Positions 27,880 to 35,895 of a stretch of 64,000 nt of DNA are shown here, piece by piece. This DNA comes from a bacterium SCSIO 12741. GTDB lineage: Bacteria > Bacteroidota > Bacteroidia > Flavobacteriales_G > Salibacteraceae. Where the stretch lies: positions 4,402,594-4,466,593 of the forward strand of contig CP073749.1 in assembly GCA_024398055.1 (NCBI GenBank), read 5' to 3'. The translations under genes were made by a program, and so were the position numbers. The notes below the pieces were generated by a model. That model was given only the letters and a program-made list of their open reading frames with translations. It made no database searches and was not told the origin of the DNA. Position 1 is the stretch's first letter, and the number at the start of each line of letters is the position of its first letter.

Positions 27880-28356
27880 TTAATGTTTAAAACCTGAGTA
27901 AAAAATAACACAACCTTTCTCAATCACATTAGCATTAGAACTGTTGGAAGCAGGAATGATGTAATTGATATAAATACGGTTATGTGTTGAGCTTTTGGGA
28001 GGATCAAACACAAAATGTCTTTCGTGTGTGCTTCCTTCGAATATTTTCTTGCGACTCTGAACAGAAGCTGGCTTGTCATAGATCTCCACCTTCACATCCT
28101 GGTGCAGTCCTTCTGTATTGAACACGAAGCGGTAGTTCGCATCGTGAAACAGAGGAACTTCTACCTCTTTAAACTGACTTTCTCCTGAAAAGGTAATCTT
28201 GGTGATTTTAAAAGCGTAGTAATGGTAGGGTTTCAAATCTCCCTTACACTTCTTCTTCACCTCGTCATCCCATTTGCAGGAGTTCTTTACGGTTTGAGCC
28301 TGACCGGCTAAACTTCCGGAGATAATCAGTAATAGAATCAGAATTTTTTTCATCAT
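27880..28356 (-). CDS. Exported protein, family A (second copy), of the A-B-A-B-A operon
   Basis: A 158-residue protein with a signal peptide (residues 1-20, 'ILLLIISGSLAGQAQ'). Family A blocks are visible: cysteine pair 'CKWDDEVKKKC', 'FKEVEVPLFHDANYRFVFNT', 'VKVEIYDKP' and 'IEKGCVIFYSGF'. The spacing of the conserved GC near the C terminus relative to the N-terminal cysteines suggests a disulfide. It lies between two family B lipoprotein genes (36 bp after one, 3 bp before the next). Unknown function. Confidence 0.6.
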   Translation of the reverse strand: MMKKILILLLIISGSLAGQAQTVKNSCKWDDEVKKKCKGDLKPYHYYAFKITKITFSGESQFKEVEVPLFHDANYRFVFNTEGLHQDVKVEIYDKPASVQSRKKIFEGSTHERHFVFDPPKSSTHNRIYINYIIPASNSSNANVIEKGCVIFYSGFKH

Positions 28357-28392
28357 AATAATTTGTAGTTAGCACTAACCGTTCCGTCTATT

Positions 28393-29271
28393 TTATTGGG
28401 CACCTTCTTTTACGATGGTATTGCGAATTTCCTTCACCCGATTGTACAATTCTAAAAAGTGCTTGTCTTCCATCGCAGTCATGTTGAAGGAGTACTCATC
28501 CTCTCCTTTCAACCCTTCGATGCCATCAAAATAGTCTTGAAGGCTTTTCAATTGAGCATGAACAGCGTCTGACTCATTATTACGATTAGGTAGCAATTCA
28601 AGTCCCTTAACCAGGTTAGGCAAAATGGTCATCTGCTCTACCAGACGCTCACGCAACACTTCGTTGTCGCTGCTACGAGCCGCGTCTAAACCGATGTACA
28701 TTCCTTCCATCCAGGCTCCGGTAAAAATAATCATGGCTGAGTGCTCTTCATTGTTTTCAGCAATCAACACATCTGTATTTTCTTGAAATTCCAACATAAT
28801 GTTCAACATAGAGTCAACATCGCTGATGTTGGATTCGAATCTTTCAAAAATTGGGCCGGCATTGAAAATGGCTGACATTCCAGTCTCATCTGCCAAGGTC
28901 CGAATAGACTTTAGGTATTGAATGGATTGATTAGGCTGATCATTTAATACACAGTAAAATAGGTCAGCAGAGTACACCCCAAAGTTCATCAACTTTTCAA
29001 ACTTTGAAAAGTAGTTTCCTGTATTCTCAGGTGGATTTGTTACTCCATCAATGTAAGTAAGACCTGAGCTTTTAAAAATGGTATGAATTTGAAGAGCTGA
29101 AGGAATAATAAATTCTGGTTCATCCGATTCGTCCTCCATCACCACTACATCTTCGACCACGGCCGGGTCAGAATCTTCGACTGGCGTTGCATCGTTCGTT
29201 TCACCTCCGCAGGAGAACAAAATCGACCCGCACAAGACCAAAAGAAAAGCGTTGAATTTATTAGCGTTCAT
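28393..29271 (-). CDS. Lipoprotein, family B (first copy), of the A-B-A-B-A operon
   Basis: A 292-residue lipoprotein with lipobox 'LFSCGGE' and a very acidic linker ('VEDVVVMEDESDEPEF'). Shared blocks with the product of 26980 are 'IPSALQIHTIFKSSGLTYI', 'LMNFGVYSADLFYCVLNDQ', 'GAWMEGMYIGL' and 'RLVEQMTILPNLVKGL'. The rest is helical. It follows the first family A gene by 76 bp. No enzyme motif is visible. Partner or substrate is unknown; the alternation with family A suggests that one A and one B protein act together. Confidence 0.62.
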   Translation of the reverse strand: MNANKFNAFLLVLCGSILFSCGGETNDATPVEDSDPAVVEDVVVMEDESDEPEFIIPSALQIHTIFKSSGLTYIDGVTNPPENTGNYFSKFEKLMNFGVYSADLFYCVLNDQPNQSIQYLKSIRTLADETGMSAIFNAGPIFERFESNISDVDSMLNIMLEFQENTDVLIAENNEEHSAMIIFTGAWMEGMYIGLDAARSSDNEVLRERLVEQMTILPNLVKGLELLPNRNNESDAVHAQLKSLQDYFDGIEGLKGEDEYSFNMTAMEDKHFLELYNRVKEIRNTIVKEGAQ

Positions 29272-29347
29272 GATAGTTTTTTATGGGTGTTACAATTGCG
29301 AATATATAAATTTATGCCATTGACCAACGGCGGTCTGCGGCCCTTTT

Positions 29348-29875
29348 TCAAAAATCCAGATTCGAATATCCGGCCCCTAAAATCAAACATCCGCGGTTGC
29401 GAATACCGTTGTGAAATTCCTTATCCGCCGGCACTTTTACACTGATGTAAATTCGGGAACCCTCAAAATCTTTAGGGAGCTCATAACTGAAGTGATTGGA
29501 CGAAGATTCATGTAAGATCTTTGCCGAACTCATCTTGTGAGGTTTATCGGTAATATGAATGGTAACTCCGGTAGGCATCCCTTCCGTATTGATAATGAAC
29601 TTGTAACCCGTGGAATAGAAAATAGGTACGGCTATTTCCTTCACCTGATCGTAGGCTTTATAATGAATCTTGGTAGTGGTGATTTTGTCGAGCTTAAAGG
29701 GGGTAATATCAGACTTTATTCGCTCACAGGAGGCTTCCTTTTTGCACGCATCCTGAATGGTTAAGCTGGATTCACTCTCTGTTGAACCCTTTTTCTTCTT
29801 GTCGTGTTTTTGCCCCCATGCCATTCCCGCAAAAAGCAAAACAACCACAAGCAGTAGTGAAGATTTCAGTTTCAT
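29348..29875 (-). CDS. Exported protein, family A (first copy), of the A-B-A-B-A operon
   Basis: A 175-residue protein, first gene of the operon. A signal peptide ends near 'GMAWGQ', followed by a Lys-rich stretch ('KHDKKKKGSTESE'). Family A features: cysteines in 'ACKKEASCERI', 'VKEIAVPIFYSTGYKFIINT', 'VTIHITDKP' and 'RNRGCLILGAGY'. It is the most diverged of the three copies. The 208 bp upstream are shared with the divergent antiporter gene; I did not find a clear TAnnTTTG on this strand. Confidence 0.6.
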   Translation of the reverse strand: MKLKSSLLLVVVLLFAGMAWGQKHDKKKKGSTESESSLTIQDACKKEASCERIKSDITPFKLDKITTTKIHYKAYDQVKEIAVPIFYSTGYKFIINTEGMPTGVTIHITDKPHKMSSAKILHESSSNHFSYELPKDFEGSRIYISVKVPADKEFHNGIRNRGCLILGAGYSNLDF

Positions 29876-30031
29876 ACAACCGGTATTAACGTATTTTGAT
29901 CTGGGTTACAATCCAGGCTAAAAGTAGGTAAAGATGTGCTTTCTACGAACATTTCGCCAGATAATTATCAAAATCAACCAACATAAACTAATCAGCTGAT
30001 AAACAATAAATTACAAACACATTACACCCCA

Positions 30032-30060
30032 TTGCCATTATCAAAAGTTTTATATTTTTG
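30032..30060 (+). promoter_or_regulatory. Promoter of the Na+/H+ antiporter gene
   Basis: TTG at 30032-30034, an 18-nt spacer and TATTTTTG at 30053-30060 match the Bacteroidota promoter. The ATG at 30084 would be preceded by a leader of about 17 nt. Confidence 0.6.
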
Positions 30061-30083
30061 GAAGGATCGTATCATTTTTTAGC

Positions 30084-31586
30084 ATGGAAATTCTCAAGAA
30101 AACACTTTGGATATCGCTCCTGGCGATGTTATTGACGGCCCCATCGTTGGCCTATTCAAGTAGCAGTTCGGATGGCCTGAACAGCTCAGATTTAATTGCC
30201 TCGGTTGAGGTAGACCACCCTGAGGCTCAGGATGATTCGGGCAGTGCTGCCGAACCCGCAGAAGCCGAGCACGGTCATGAACATGGCGGACACGGCGGTA
30301 AAGGCATGAATATTCTGGACATTATAGCCATTTTAATATTCCTCGCTGCTGTCTTCACCTTTATCAACATTCATTACATCAAGCTCCCGGGTACCATTGG
30401 GCTCATGATGCAAGCCCTGGTTCTCAGTCTGATCATTGTGGGTATTGGCTTCGTTGTCCCCAGTTTGAAGGAGGGCGCTGAAGGCATTATGCGTAATGTG
30501 GACTTTAGTGAAGTACTGCTCAACATTATGCTGAGCTTCTTACTGTATGCTGGAGCGCTACATGTGGATATCGACAAACTGCGCGAAGAAGCGGCGTCTG
30601 TATTCATACTCGCTATTTTCGGTACACTGATCTCTACCTTTTTGATTGGTGGTATGATTTGGTACTTCCTTCAAGTTTTGGATCTGCCTATTCAGATTCG
30701 ATTCATTGAATGTTTATTGCTGGGTGCCCTTATCTCCCCTACCGACCCGATTGCGGTACTGGCCATTTTGAAAACCACTAACATTTCGAAGAACCTTCAG
30801 ATTAAAATCGAGGGAGAATCTCTGTTTAATGACGGTATCGGTGTTGTGGTCTTTTTGACCATTCTTGCGATTGCCACGGGCGGAAGCGGCCACGGAGGCG
30901 GAGAAGAAATCTCTGCGGGTACGGTTTCCCTTCTCTTCCTTAAAGAGGTGTTTGGTGGTGTGTTGCTTGGTGCCGCCTTTGGTGCACTGGGTTATTGGCT
31001 ATTGGTAATTATTGATAATGCTCACGAAGAATTGGAGGTGCTGACTACACTTGCTCTGGTTTTGGTGGGTACTCAAATCGCTGTTCACCTTCACGTATCT
31101 GCTCCTTTGGCCATGGTGGTTATGGGACTTATCATTGGTCGTGGAAACAGCCATGATAGCGAAGAAGAAGGAATTGCGGGTGAATATGTAATGAAATTCT
31201 GGCACCTGGTCGATGAAGCGATGAACGCCATCCTATTTATCCTGATCGGGTTGGAAATGCTGATCATCATTGAAGAATCTACCAGTACCTACCTCATTGT
31301 TGGGTTGAGCGGTATTCTTATCATCCTATTTGGACGTTTTATTGGTGTAAGTATTCCGGTATTGGTTTTGGACTTTTTCAAAAAATCGGCAAAGGGGACG
31401 ATACTTATACTAACCTGGGGAGGTCTACGTGGCGGAATCTCCATTGCCTTGGCCCTGTCCCTATCGGCTGATGATATTGGGCAGGATGTAAAATACTTGA
31501 TTGTAACCATTACCTACTGCGTGGTAGTATTCTCCATCCTTGTTCAAGGATTAACCATCGAAAAACTGGTTAAAAAGTACATATAA
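30084..31586 (+). CDS. CPA1-type Na+/H+ antiporter with His-rich N-terminal extension
   Basis: A 500-residue cation/proton antiporter with about 12 membrane segments. The ion-binding core is visible as 'ALISPTDPIAVLAIL' and 'IEGESLFNDGIGVVVFL', as in NhaP/NHE proteins. Unusually, the first about 75 residues form a signal-peptide-like helix ending in 'LAYSSSSS' and then an acidic and His-rich segment ('EAEHGHEHGGHGGKG') that would face the periplasm. It probably exchanges Na+ (or K+) for H+ for pH and salt balance, consistent with a marine lifestyle. Single-gene unit with its own promoter and terminator. Confidence 0.87.
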   Translation: MEILKKTLWISLLAMLLTAPSLAYSSSSSDGLNSSDLIASVEVDHPEAQDDSGSAAEPAEAEHGHEHGGHGGKGMNILDIIAILIFLAAVFTFINIHYIKLPGTIGLMMQALVLSLIIVGIGFVVPSLKEGAEGIMRNVDFSEVLLNIMLSFLLYAGALHVDIDKLREEAASVFILAIFGTLISTFLIGGMIWYFLQVLDLPIQIRFIECLLLGALISPTDPIAVLAILKTTNISKNLQIKIEGESLFNDGIGVVVFLTILAIATGGSGHGGGEEISAGTVSLLFLKEVFGGVLLGAAFGALGYWLLVIIDNAHEELEVLTTLALVLVGTQIAVHLHVSAPLAMVVMGLIIGRGNSHDSEEEGIAGEYVMKFWHLVDEAMNAILFILIGLEMLIIIEESTSTYLIVGLSGILIILFGRFIGVSIPVLVLDFFKKSAKGTILILTWGGLRGGISIALALSLSADDIGQDVKYLIVTITYCVVVFSILVQGLTIEKLVKKYI

Positions 31587-31609
31587 CCCCAACGGGTTTC
31601 ACCTAAATA

Positions 31610-31646
31610 AAAAAGTCCGTGGTCAATCGACTCACGGACTTTTTTT
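31610..31646. terminator. Bidirectional rho-independent terminator
   Basis: Stem agtccgtg (31614-31621) and cacggact (31633-31640) with an 11-nt loop, flanked by A-run on the left and T-run on the right. It can end both the antiporter transcript and the convergent dipeptidase transcript. Confidence 0.88.
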
Positions 31647-31665
31647 ATGGTGTATGTTTTCCTTC

Positions 31666-33129
31666 TTAGTTCTTAGAAGGAATTTCGTTTAGAATCTTCT
31701 GAAGGTATCTCCAAAAACGCTCCACGGTACCAATGTGCACCATTTCATCGGGAGAGTGAGGATTCTTAATGGTAGGACCAAAAGAAATCATATCCAACTG
31801 AGGTTGAGTTCTGGAAATAATCCCACACTCCAATCCAGCGTGTACAGCATTTACGATAGGCTTCTCTCCAAAGAAGTCTTCATGAATGCCACGCATCACT
31901 TTCAAAATATCAGAATCTGGATTTGGTGCCCATCCCGGGTAGCTTCCGGCGTGTTCCACAGAAGCACCGATCAATTCGTATACATGTTGAATTTTAGCGG
32001 CTAAATCGTCTTTGGAATGCTCCACTGAACTACGCGTCAGGTAATCCACTTTAAATGTTCCATTCTCAATCAATACACGAGAAGTATTTGTAGAGGTTTC
32101 TACCAGTCCTTCAAAATCGTTGCTCCAGCGATATACTCCATTTGGAGCACCATCTAAGGCCCGCAACAACTTGTACTGATCGTCTTTATTCATCATCTGT
32201 CCGCTGGCTTGAGCCTCTTCCCAAACCAAGGTCAATCCCTTGTCGGTTTGAGCAAACTCTACCTTCGATACAGCTTCATATTCCTTAATTACACCTTCCA
32301 GGTCGCCCAATTTGGCCGCATCAAAAGCAACGGTTACAAAAGCCTCACGTGGAATGGCGTTACGCAGGCTACCTCCGTCGAACTGAATAAGACGAACATC
32401 GGTCTTTTCATTCAACAAAAGCAAAAGTCTGCTCATCATCTTGTTGCTATTTCCCCGCTGCAGATGAATATCGCAACCTGAGTGCCCACCAAACAATCCT
32501 TTGATGGTCAATTTATAAGTACTCCAGTCAGCTGGAATGGCATCAGAAGCATAGTTGTATGAAACTGTGGTATCAATACCTCCCGCACAACCAATACAAA
32601 GCTCTCCTTCGTCTTCCGTATCCATATTCAGGAGAATATCTCCTTTCAACCAACCTGGAGTCAGGTTATCAGCTCCGGTCATTCCGGTTTCCTCGTCGAT
32701 GGTAAACAAAGCCTCAATCGGGCCGTGTGGCATATCGGTAGCGGCCAAAACAGTCATTGCTGCGGCTACTCCAATTCCATTATCAGCGCCCAGGGTAGTA
32801 CCTTCTGCTTTTACCCAATCTCCATCAATGTAGGAGCGGATGCCTTCAGTTAGAAAATCAAAATTGGTTTCGTTGTTTTTTTGGTGCACCATATCCAGGT
32901 GAGACTGTAAAACCACTCCCATTCTGGATTCCATTCCTGGAGTTGCAGGCTTGCGAATCAAAACATTGCCAATTTCGTCTTGCTCTGTTTCCAATCCCAG
33001 CTTTTTTCCAAAGTCTACGATGAACTGAATTACTCTTTCTTCTTTTTTTGATGGTCTGGGCACTGCATTGAGGTCTTCAAAGTTGTTCCACAATGCTTTT
33101 GGCTCCAGGTTTCTAACCTCTGAACTCAT
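31666..33129 (-). CDS. pepD: Cytosol nonspecific (aminoacyl-histidine) dipeptidase
   Basis: About 487 residues, M20 family metallopeptidase. Zinc ligands and catalytic residues are visible in 'VLQSHLDMVHQKN', 'TLGADNGIGVAAAM', 'FTIDEETGMTGADNL' and 'NMDTEDEGELCIGCAGG', plus 'NAVHAGLECGII'. It hydrolyses Xaa-His and other dipeptides in the cytoplasm. The start is taken at ATG 33129 ('MSSEVRNLEPKALW'); the frame is open to a TTG at 33159, but that adds no conserved residues. Converges with the antiporter gene across the shared terminator. Confidence 0.92.
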   Translation of the reverse strand: MSSEVRNLEPKALWNNFEDLNAVPRPSKKEERVIQFIVDFGKKLGLETEQDEIGNVLIRKPATPGMESRMGVVLQSHLDMVHQKNNETNFDFLTEGIRSYIDGDWVKAEGTTLGADNGIGVAAAMTVLAATDMPHGPIEALFTIDEETGMTGADNLTPGWLKGDILLNMDTEDEGELCIGCAGGIDTTVSYNYASDAIPADWSTYKLTIKGLFGGHSGCDIHLQRGNSNKMMSRLLLLLNEKTDVRLIQFDGGSLRNAIPREAFVTVAFDAAKLGDLEGVIKEYEAVSKVEFAQTDKGLTLVWEEAQASGQMMNKDDQYKLLRALDGAPNGVYRWSNDFEGLVETSTNTSRVLIENGTFKVDYLTRSSVEHSKDDLAAKIQHVYELIGASVEHAGSYPGWAPNPDSDILKVMRGIHEDFFGEKPIVNAVHAGLECGIISRTQPQLDMISFGPTIKNPHSPDEMVHIGTVERFWRYLQKILNEIPSKN

Positions 33130-33290
33130 AGAATTACTTGTCTTTTTTAAGGGTTCCAAATATATCCAATTTGAGGCGTTCTATTCGCGATTCAATAGGT
33201 GTAAATTTCGTTAAATGATCGGGGTGGTTTCCGTACAAATGAGCACATTTGAATTTTGAATTTTCAACTCAGAGCGAAGCGATCACCGCG

Positions 33291-33350
33291 GGTAATCTTG
33301 AATCTTGAGGATTCGAGAAGCGAGATTCGAGATTGATGATGATTGAAAAC
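33291..33350. repeat. Short GAGATTC-type repeat in front of miaE
   Basis: A degenerate set of aatcttgaa, gattcgag and GAGATTCGAGATT (33322-33334) units, of the same sequence family as the repeats at 13121-13210. It directly precedes the miaE ATG. Confidence 0.6.
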
Positions 33351-33355
33351 TGATT

Positions 33356-33946
33356 ATGAGCACGAAATACAACCTGAAGTTATCCTGGGACACTCCAGTC
33401 GAATGGACCCAAGCTGTTCTTTCGGATTTTGACTCCTTTTTACAGGATCATGCCGACTGTGAGCGCAAAGCCTCCTCCATGGCTATGAGTTTTATTGCCA
33501 AGTGTCCCGATCGCAATGAAATTATTCCAGAACTAATTGAAACTGCTCTCGAAGAATTGGTGCATTTTAAGCTGGTGTATGAAGTTATGGAAAAAAGAGG
33601 GGTTTCCTTAAAAAATGACATGCCCCAGGATGAGTATATCAATCAACTGATCAAAGCATGCAGATCAGGACGTGAAGAACGCTTAATGGATAGAATGATT
33701 GTAGCCTCTGTAGTAGAGGCCCGAGGAGCTGAACGCTTTCGATTGGTGGCTGAGAATCACCCGGATGCTGAAATGCAAAAATTCTACGATATGTTGTGGA
33801 AATCAGAGCACAAACACAGCGACATATTTCTGCGCCTGGCGGAGCACTATTGGCCATTCGACCAAATAAACGACCGCTTGCAGGTTTTCCTCGAAAAAGA
33901 AGGTAATATACTGAGTGCACTTCCGTTTAAACCTGCTTTGCATTAA
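33356..33946 (+). CDS. miaE: tRNA-(ms2io6A37) hydroxylase
   Basis: A 196-residue ferritin-like diiron protein. Metal ligands sit in 'HADCERKASSMAM', 'EELVHFKLVYE' (ExxH), 'VVEARGAERFRL' and 'WKSEHKHSDIF'. MiaE hydroxylates the isopentenyl side chain of ms2i6A37 in tRNA, using O2. The gene precedes yqgE by 11 bp and probably shares its transcript. The AT-rich 175 bp in front hold repeat sequences and no obvious promoter. Confidence 0.9.
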   Translation: MSTKYNLKLSWDTPVEWTQAVLSDFDSFLQDHADCERKASSMAMSFIAKCPDRNEIIPELIETALEELVHFKLVYEVMEKRGVSLKNDMPQDEYINQLIKACRSGREERLMDRMIVASVVEARGAERFRLVAENHPDAEMQKFYDMLWKSEHKHSDIFLRLAEHYWPFDQINDRLQVFLEKEGNILSALPFKPALH

Positions 33947-33957
33947 ATTTAAAGGAT

Positions 33958-34569
33958 ATGAGTAGAAACCGTGAAGAAGAGGCCTTTGATGCATTTTTTA
34001 GAAAACTGAACAACCAACAACAATTAGCTGAAAAAGGAAAAATATTACTGTCTGAACCTTTTTTGTCAGACCCCAATTTTAGTCGTAGCGTAGTCCTGTT
34101 GGTTCGTCATGACCCTGAAGGAAGTGTGGGCTTCGTATTGAACCGAGAATCTGATTTTTACATCAACGAAGTGGTGGATGACTTTCCCGATTTTGAATCC
34201 CGGGTTTTCATTGGAGGACCTGTGGGCCGCGAAAGTCTTTTCTACCTCCACTCCCTGGGCGACAAACTTGAAGGGAGCTTCAAAGTACAACGAAACCTTT
34301 ACTGGGGTGGAAACTTCGACCTATTGAAAGAGCTTATTGATAAAGGTGAAGTAGACCCTAAACAGATTCGATTTTTTGTAGGATACTCAGGCTGGGAATC
34401 GGGTCAGCTGGAGCAGGAAATGGAAGAAAAGAGTTGGATCGTGACCAAAGCTGCCTCATCCGAAGTATTGATCAAAAACACGGGTAGACTTTGGGGACGA
34501 TTGCTCAACAAACTGGGTGATTCTTATCGAATCATTTCAAACTTCCCGAAGGACCCGCACCTCAACTAA
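33958..34569 (+). CDS. yqgE: YqgE/AlgH family protein (UPF0301)
   Basis: A 203-residue protein with the UPF0301 blocks 'GKILLSEPFLSDPNFSRSVV', 'GSVGFVLNR', 'IGGPVGRESLFYLHSLG' and 'FFVGYSGWESGQLE'. The family is conserved in bacteria, without a settled biochemical function; roles in transcriptional regulation have been proposed in pseudomonads. It follows miaE closely and overlaps the convergent aminotransferase by eight bases. Confidence 0.92.
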   Translation: MSRNREEEAFDAFFRKLNNQQQLAEKGKILLSEPFLSDPNFSRSVVLLVRHDPEGSVGFVLNRESDFYINEVVDDFPDFESRVFIGGPVGRESLFYLHSLGDKLEGSFKVQRNLYWGGNFDLLKELIDKGEVDPKQIRFFVGYSGWESGQLEQEMEEKSWIVTKAASSEVLIKNTGRLWGRLLNKLGDSYRIISNFPKDPHLN

Positions 34570-35416
34570 GCTTCTGGTTTAGCGCATGGACCAATTTATC
34601 GGCAATGCGATGAAAGTAGCGTTTGCTTCGAAAGGCACCCACCCATTGTATTCCTCTAACCGCATTGGTCATGAACACTTCATCGGCCACCATGAGATCG
34701 TTTACACTGAGGTCTTTTTCATAAACCTTCAACCCCATTCTGGTGGCTTCATGGATGATCACTTGACGCATCACTCCTGGTAGGCATCCGGAAGCTAAAG
34801 ACGGAGTAAAAAGTTCTCCTGAACGCACTACGAATAGATTGGTAAATGAACCTTCGCAAAGCTGATTTCCAGCATTGACCAGGAGCACCTCATCCATTCC
34901 ATTTTTCTTTTGAAACAGCCCGGCTTTGACGTAGAAAAGCGAACTCGTAGTTTTTATCCCGGACCAAGGTATGACTGGCTTTTTCCAATAATCAAACACA
35001 TCTACTTTCCACCCTCTCCCGTTTAAAGCAAATCGAGAATCATGTACTCTTTCACTTTCAAGAATGAACTCCCCTTCCACCGAATCGGGACTGTAGGCTC
35101 CCCCACCTGATCGATACACGGATAGTCGCAATCGGGCTGAATCTGTATGGCCATTTCGCTCCAAAAGTTCAGCAACCTTCGATTTCATCACTTCCAGATT
35201 AAACAAGTCACCCGAAGTTTCGAATTCCATCTCTACCGCTCCTCTTTTTAGCCGCTGAAGATGAATGGCCAGGTAAGGAACAGAAGTACCAAAGCTACGC
35301 ATGGATTCAAACAGACCATCGCCATACCGAAAAGCCCGGTTTTTAGTAGAGACCTTCCACTCTTCTTGGGGAATTAGAATACCGTTGTGAATAATCCAGG
35401 ATGTGGCTGAACTCAT
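34562..35416 (-). CDS. Class IV aminotransferase (pyridoxal phosphate), specificity open
   Basis: A 284-residue fold-type IV PLP enzyme. 'AFRYGDGLFESMRSFG', the lysine in 'SSLFYVKAG', 'LLVNAGNQLCEGSFTNLFVV' and 'TPSLASGCLPGVMR' mark the family that includes branched-chain aminotransferases, D-alanine aminotransferase and aminodeoxychorismate lyase (PabC). Sequence alone does not separate these; PabC-like is plausible from length. It is the last gene of a three-gene operon (rhomboid, HAD phosphatase, this gene), starting in an ATGA overlap with the phosphatase stop. Confidence 0.83.
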   Translation of the reverse strand: MSSATSWIIHNGILIPQEEWKVSTKNRAFRYGDGLFESMRSFGTSVPYLAIHLQRLKRGAVEMEFETSGDLFNLEVMKSKVAELLERNGHTDSARLRLSVYRSGGGAYSPDSVEGEFILESERVHDSRFALNGRGWKVDVFDYWKKPVIPWSGIKTTSSLFYVKAGLFQKKNGMDEVLLVNAGNQLCEGSFTNLFVVRSGELFTPSLASGCLPGVMRQVIIHEATRMGLKVYEKDLSVNDLMVADEVFMTNAVRGIQWVGAFRSKRYFHRIADKLVHALNQKLS

Positions 35417-35895
35417 GGAATTTGAGGTAAAAGATTACGAATATCGGAGTTGGGCTCAATTAAAATGCCCTTCACCCCCACTTTGTTTGCCGCTACTACG
35501 TCTCGTTCAGAATCTCCAATCATAAAGGAATCCTCAGGGTTAATCCGATGAACGGCAATAGCCTTTTCCAACATTTGCGAATCGGGTTTGCGACTGAGGG
35601 ATAGCGAATAGTCCTGATGATAGGGACTTAAGTAAATATCGGTCAATTCAATACCCTTTTCGGCCAGAGCTTCACTCATGTATTGGTGCACTTCATAAAC
35701 CTCTTGCAAGGAATAGAGTCCTTTAGCTACTCCTCCCTGATTGGTGATGACAATGAGTTTGTAACCTTTATTTTGCCATTCGACTAAGGATTCAAACAAG
35801 CCTGGAGTAAACTCAAAATCTTCCTCCTTCCAGGTATACGTTCCTCGTTCCCGGTTGATAACACCGTCACGGTCTAAGAAAATCGCTTTGTTCAT
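35413..35895 (-). CDS. HAD-IIIA phosphatase (GmhB/histidinol-phosphatase-like), zinc loop lost
   Basis: A 160-residue HAD phosphatase with motif I 'IFLDRDGVINRERG', motif II 'LIVITNQGGVAKG', Lys in 'SRKPDSQMLEKA' and motif IV 'FMIGDSERDVVAANKVG'. It resembles D-glycero-D-manno-heptose 1,7-bisphosphate phosphatase. In GmhB and HisB a zinc loop of Cys-x-His and Cys-x-Cys precedes RKP; here this stretch reads 'YLSPYHQDYSLSLSRKP', with no cysteine, so the zinc site is absent. Activity may be kept, but the substrate is uncertain. Overlaps both neighbours (TAATG with the rhomboid gene, ATGA with the aminotransferase). Confidence 0.82.
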   Translation of the reverse strand: MNKAIFLDRDGVINRERGTYTWKEEDFEFTPGLFESLVEWQNKGYKLIVITNQGGVAKGLYSLQEVYEVHQYMSEALAEKGIELTDIYLSPYHQDYSLSLSRKPDSQMLEKAIAVHRINPEDSFMIGDSERDVVAANKVGVKGILIEPNSDIRNLLPQIP

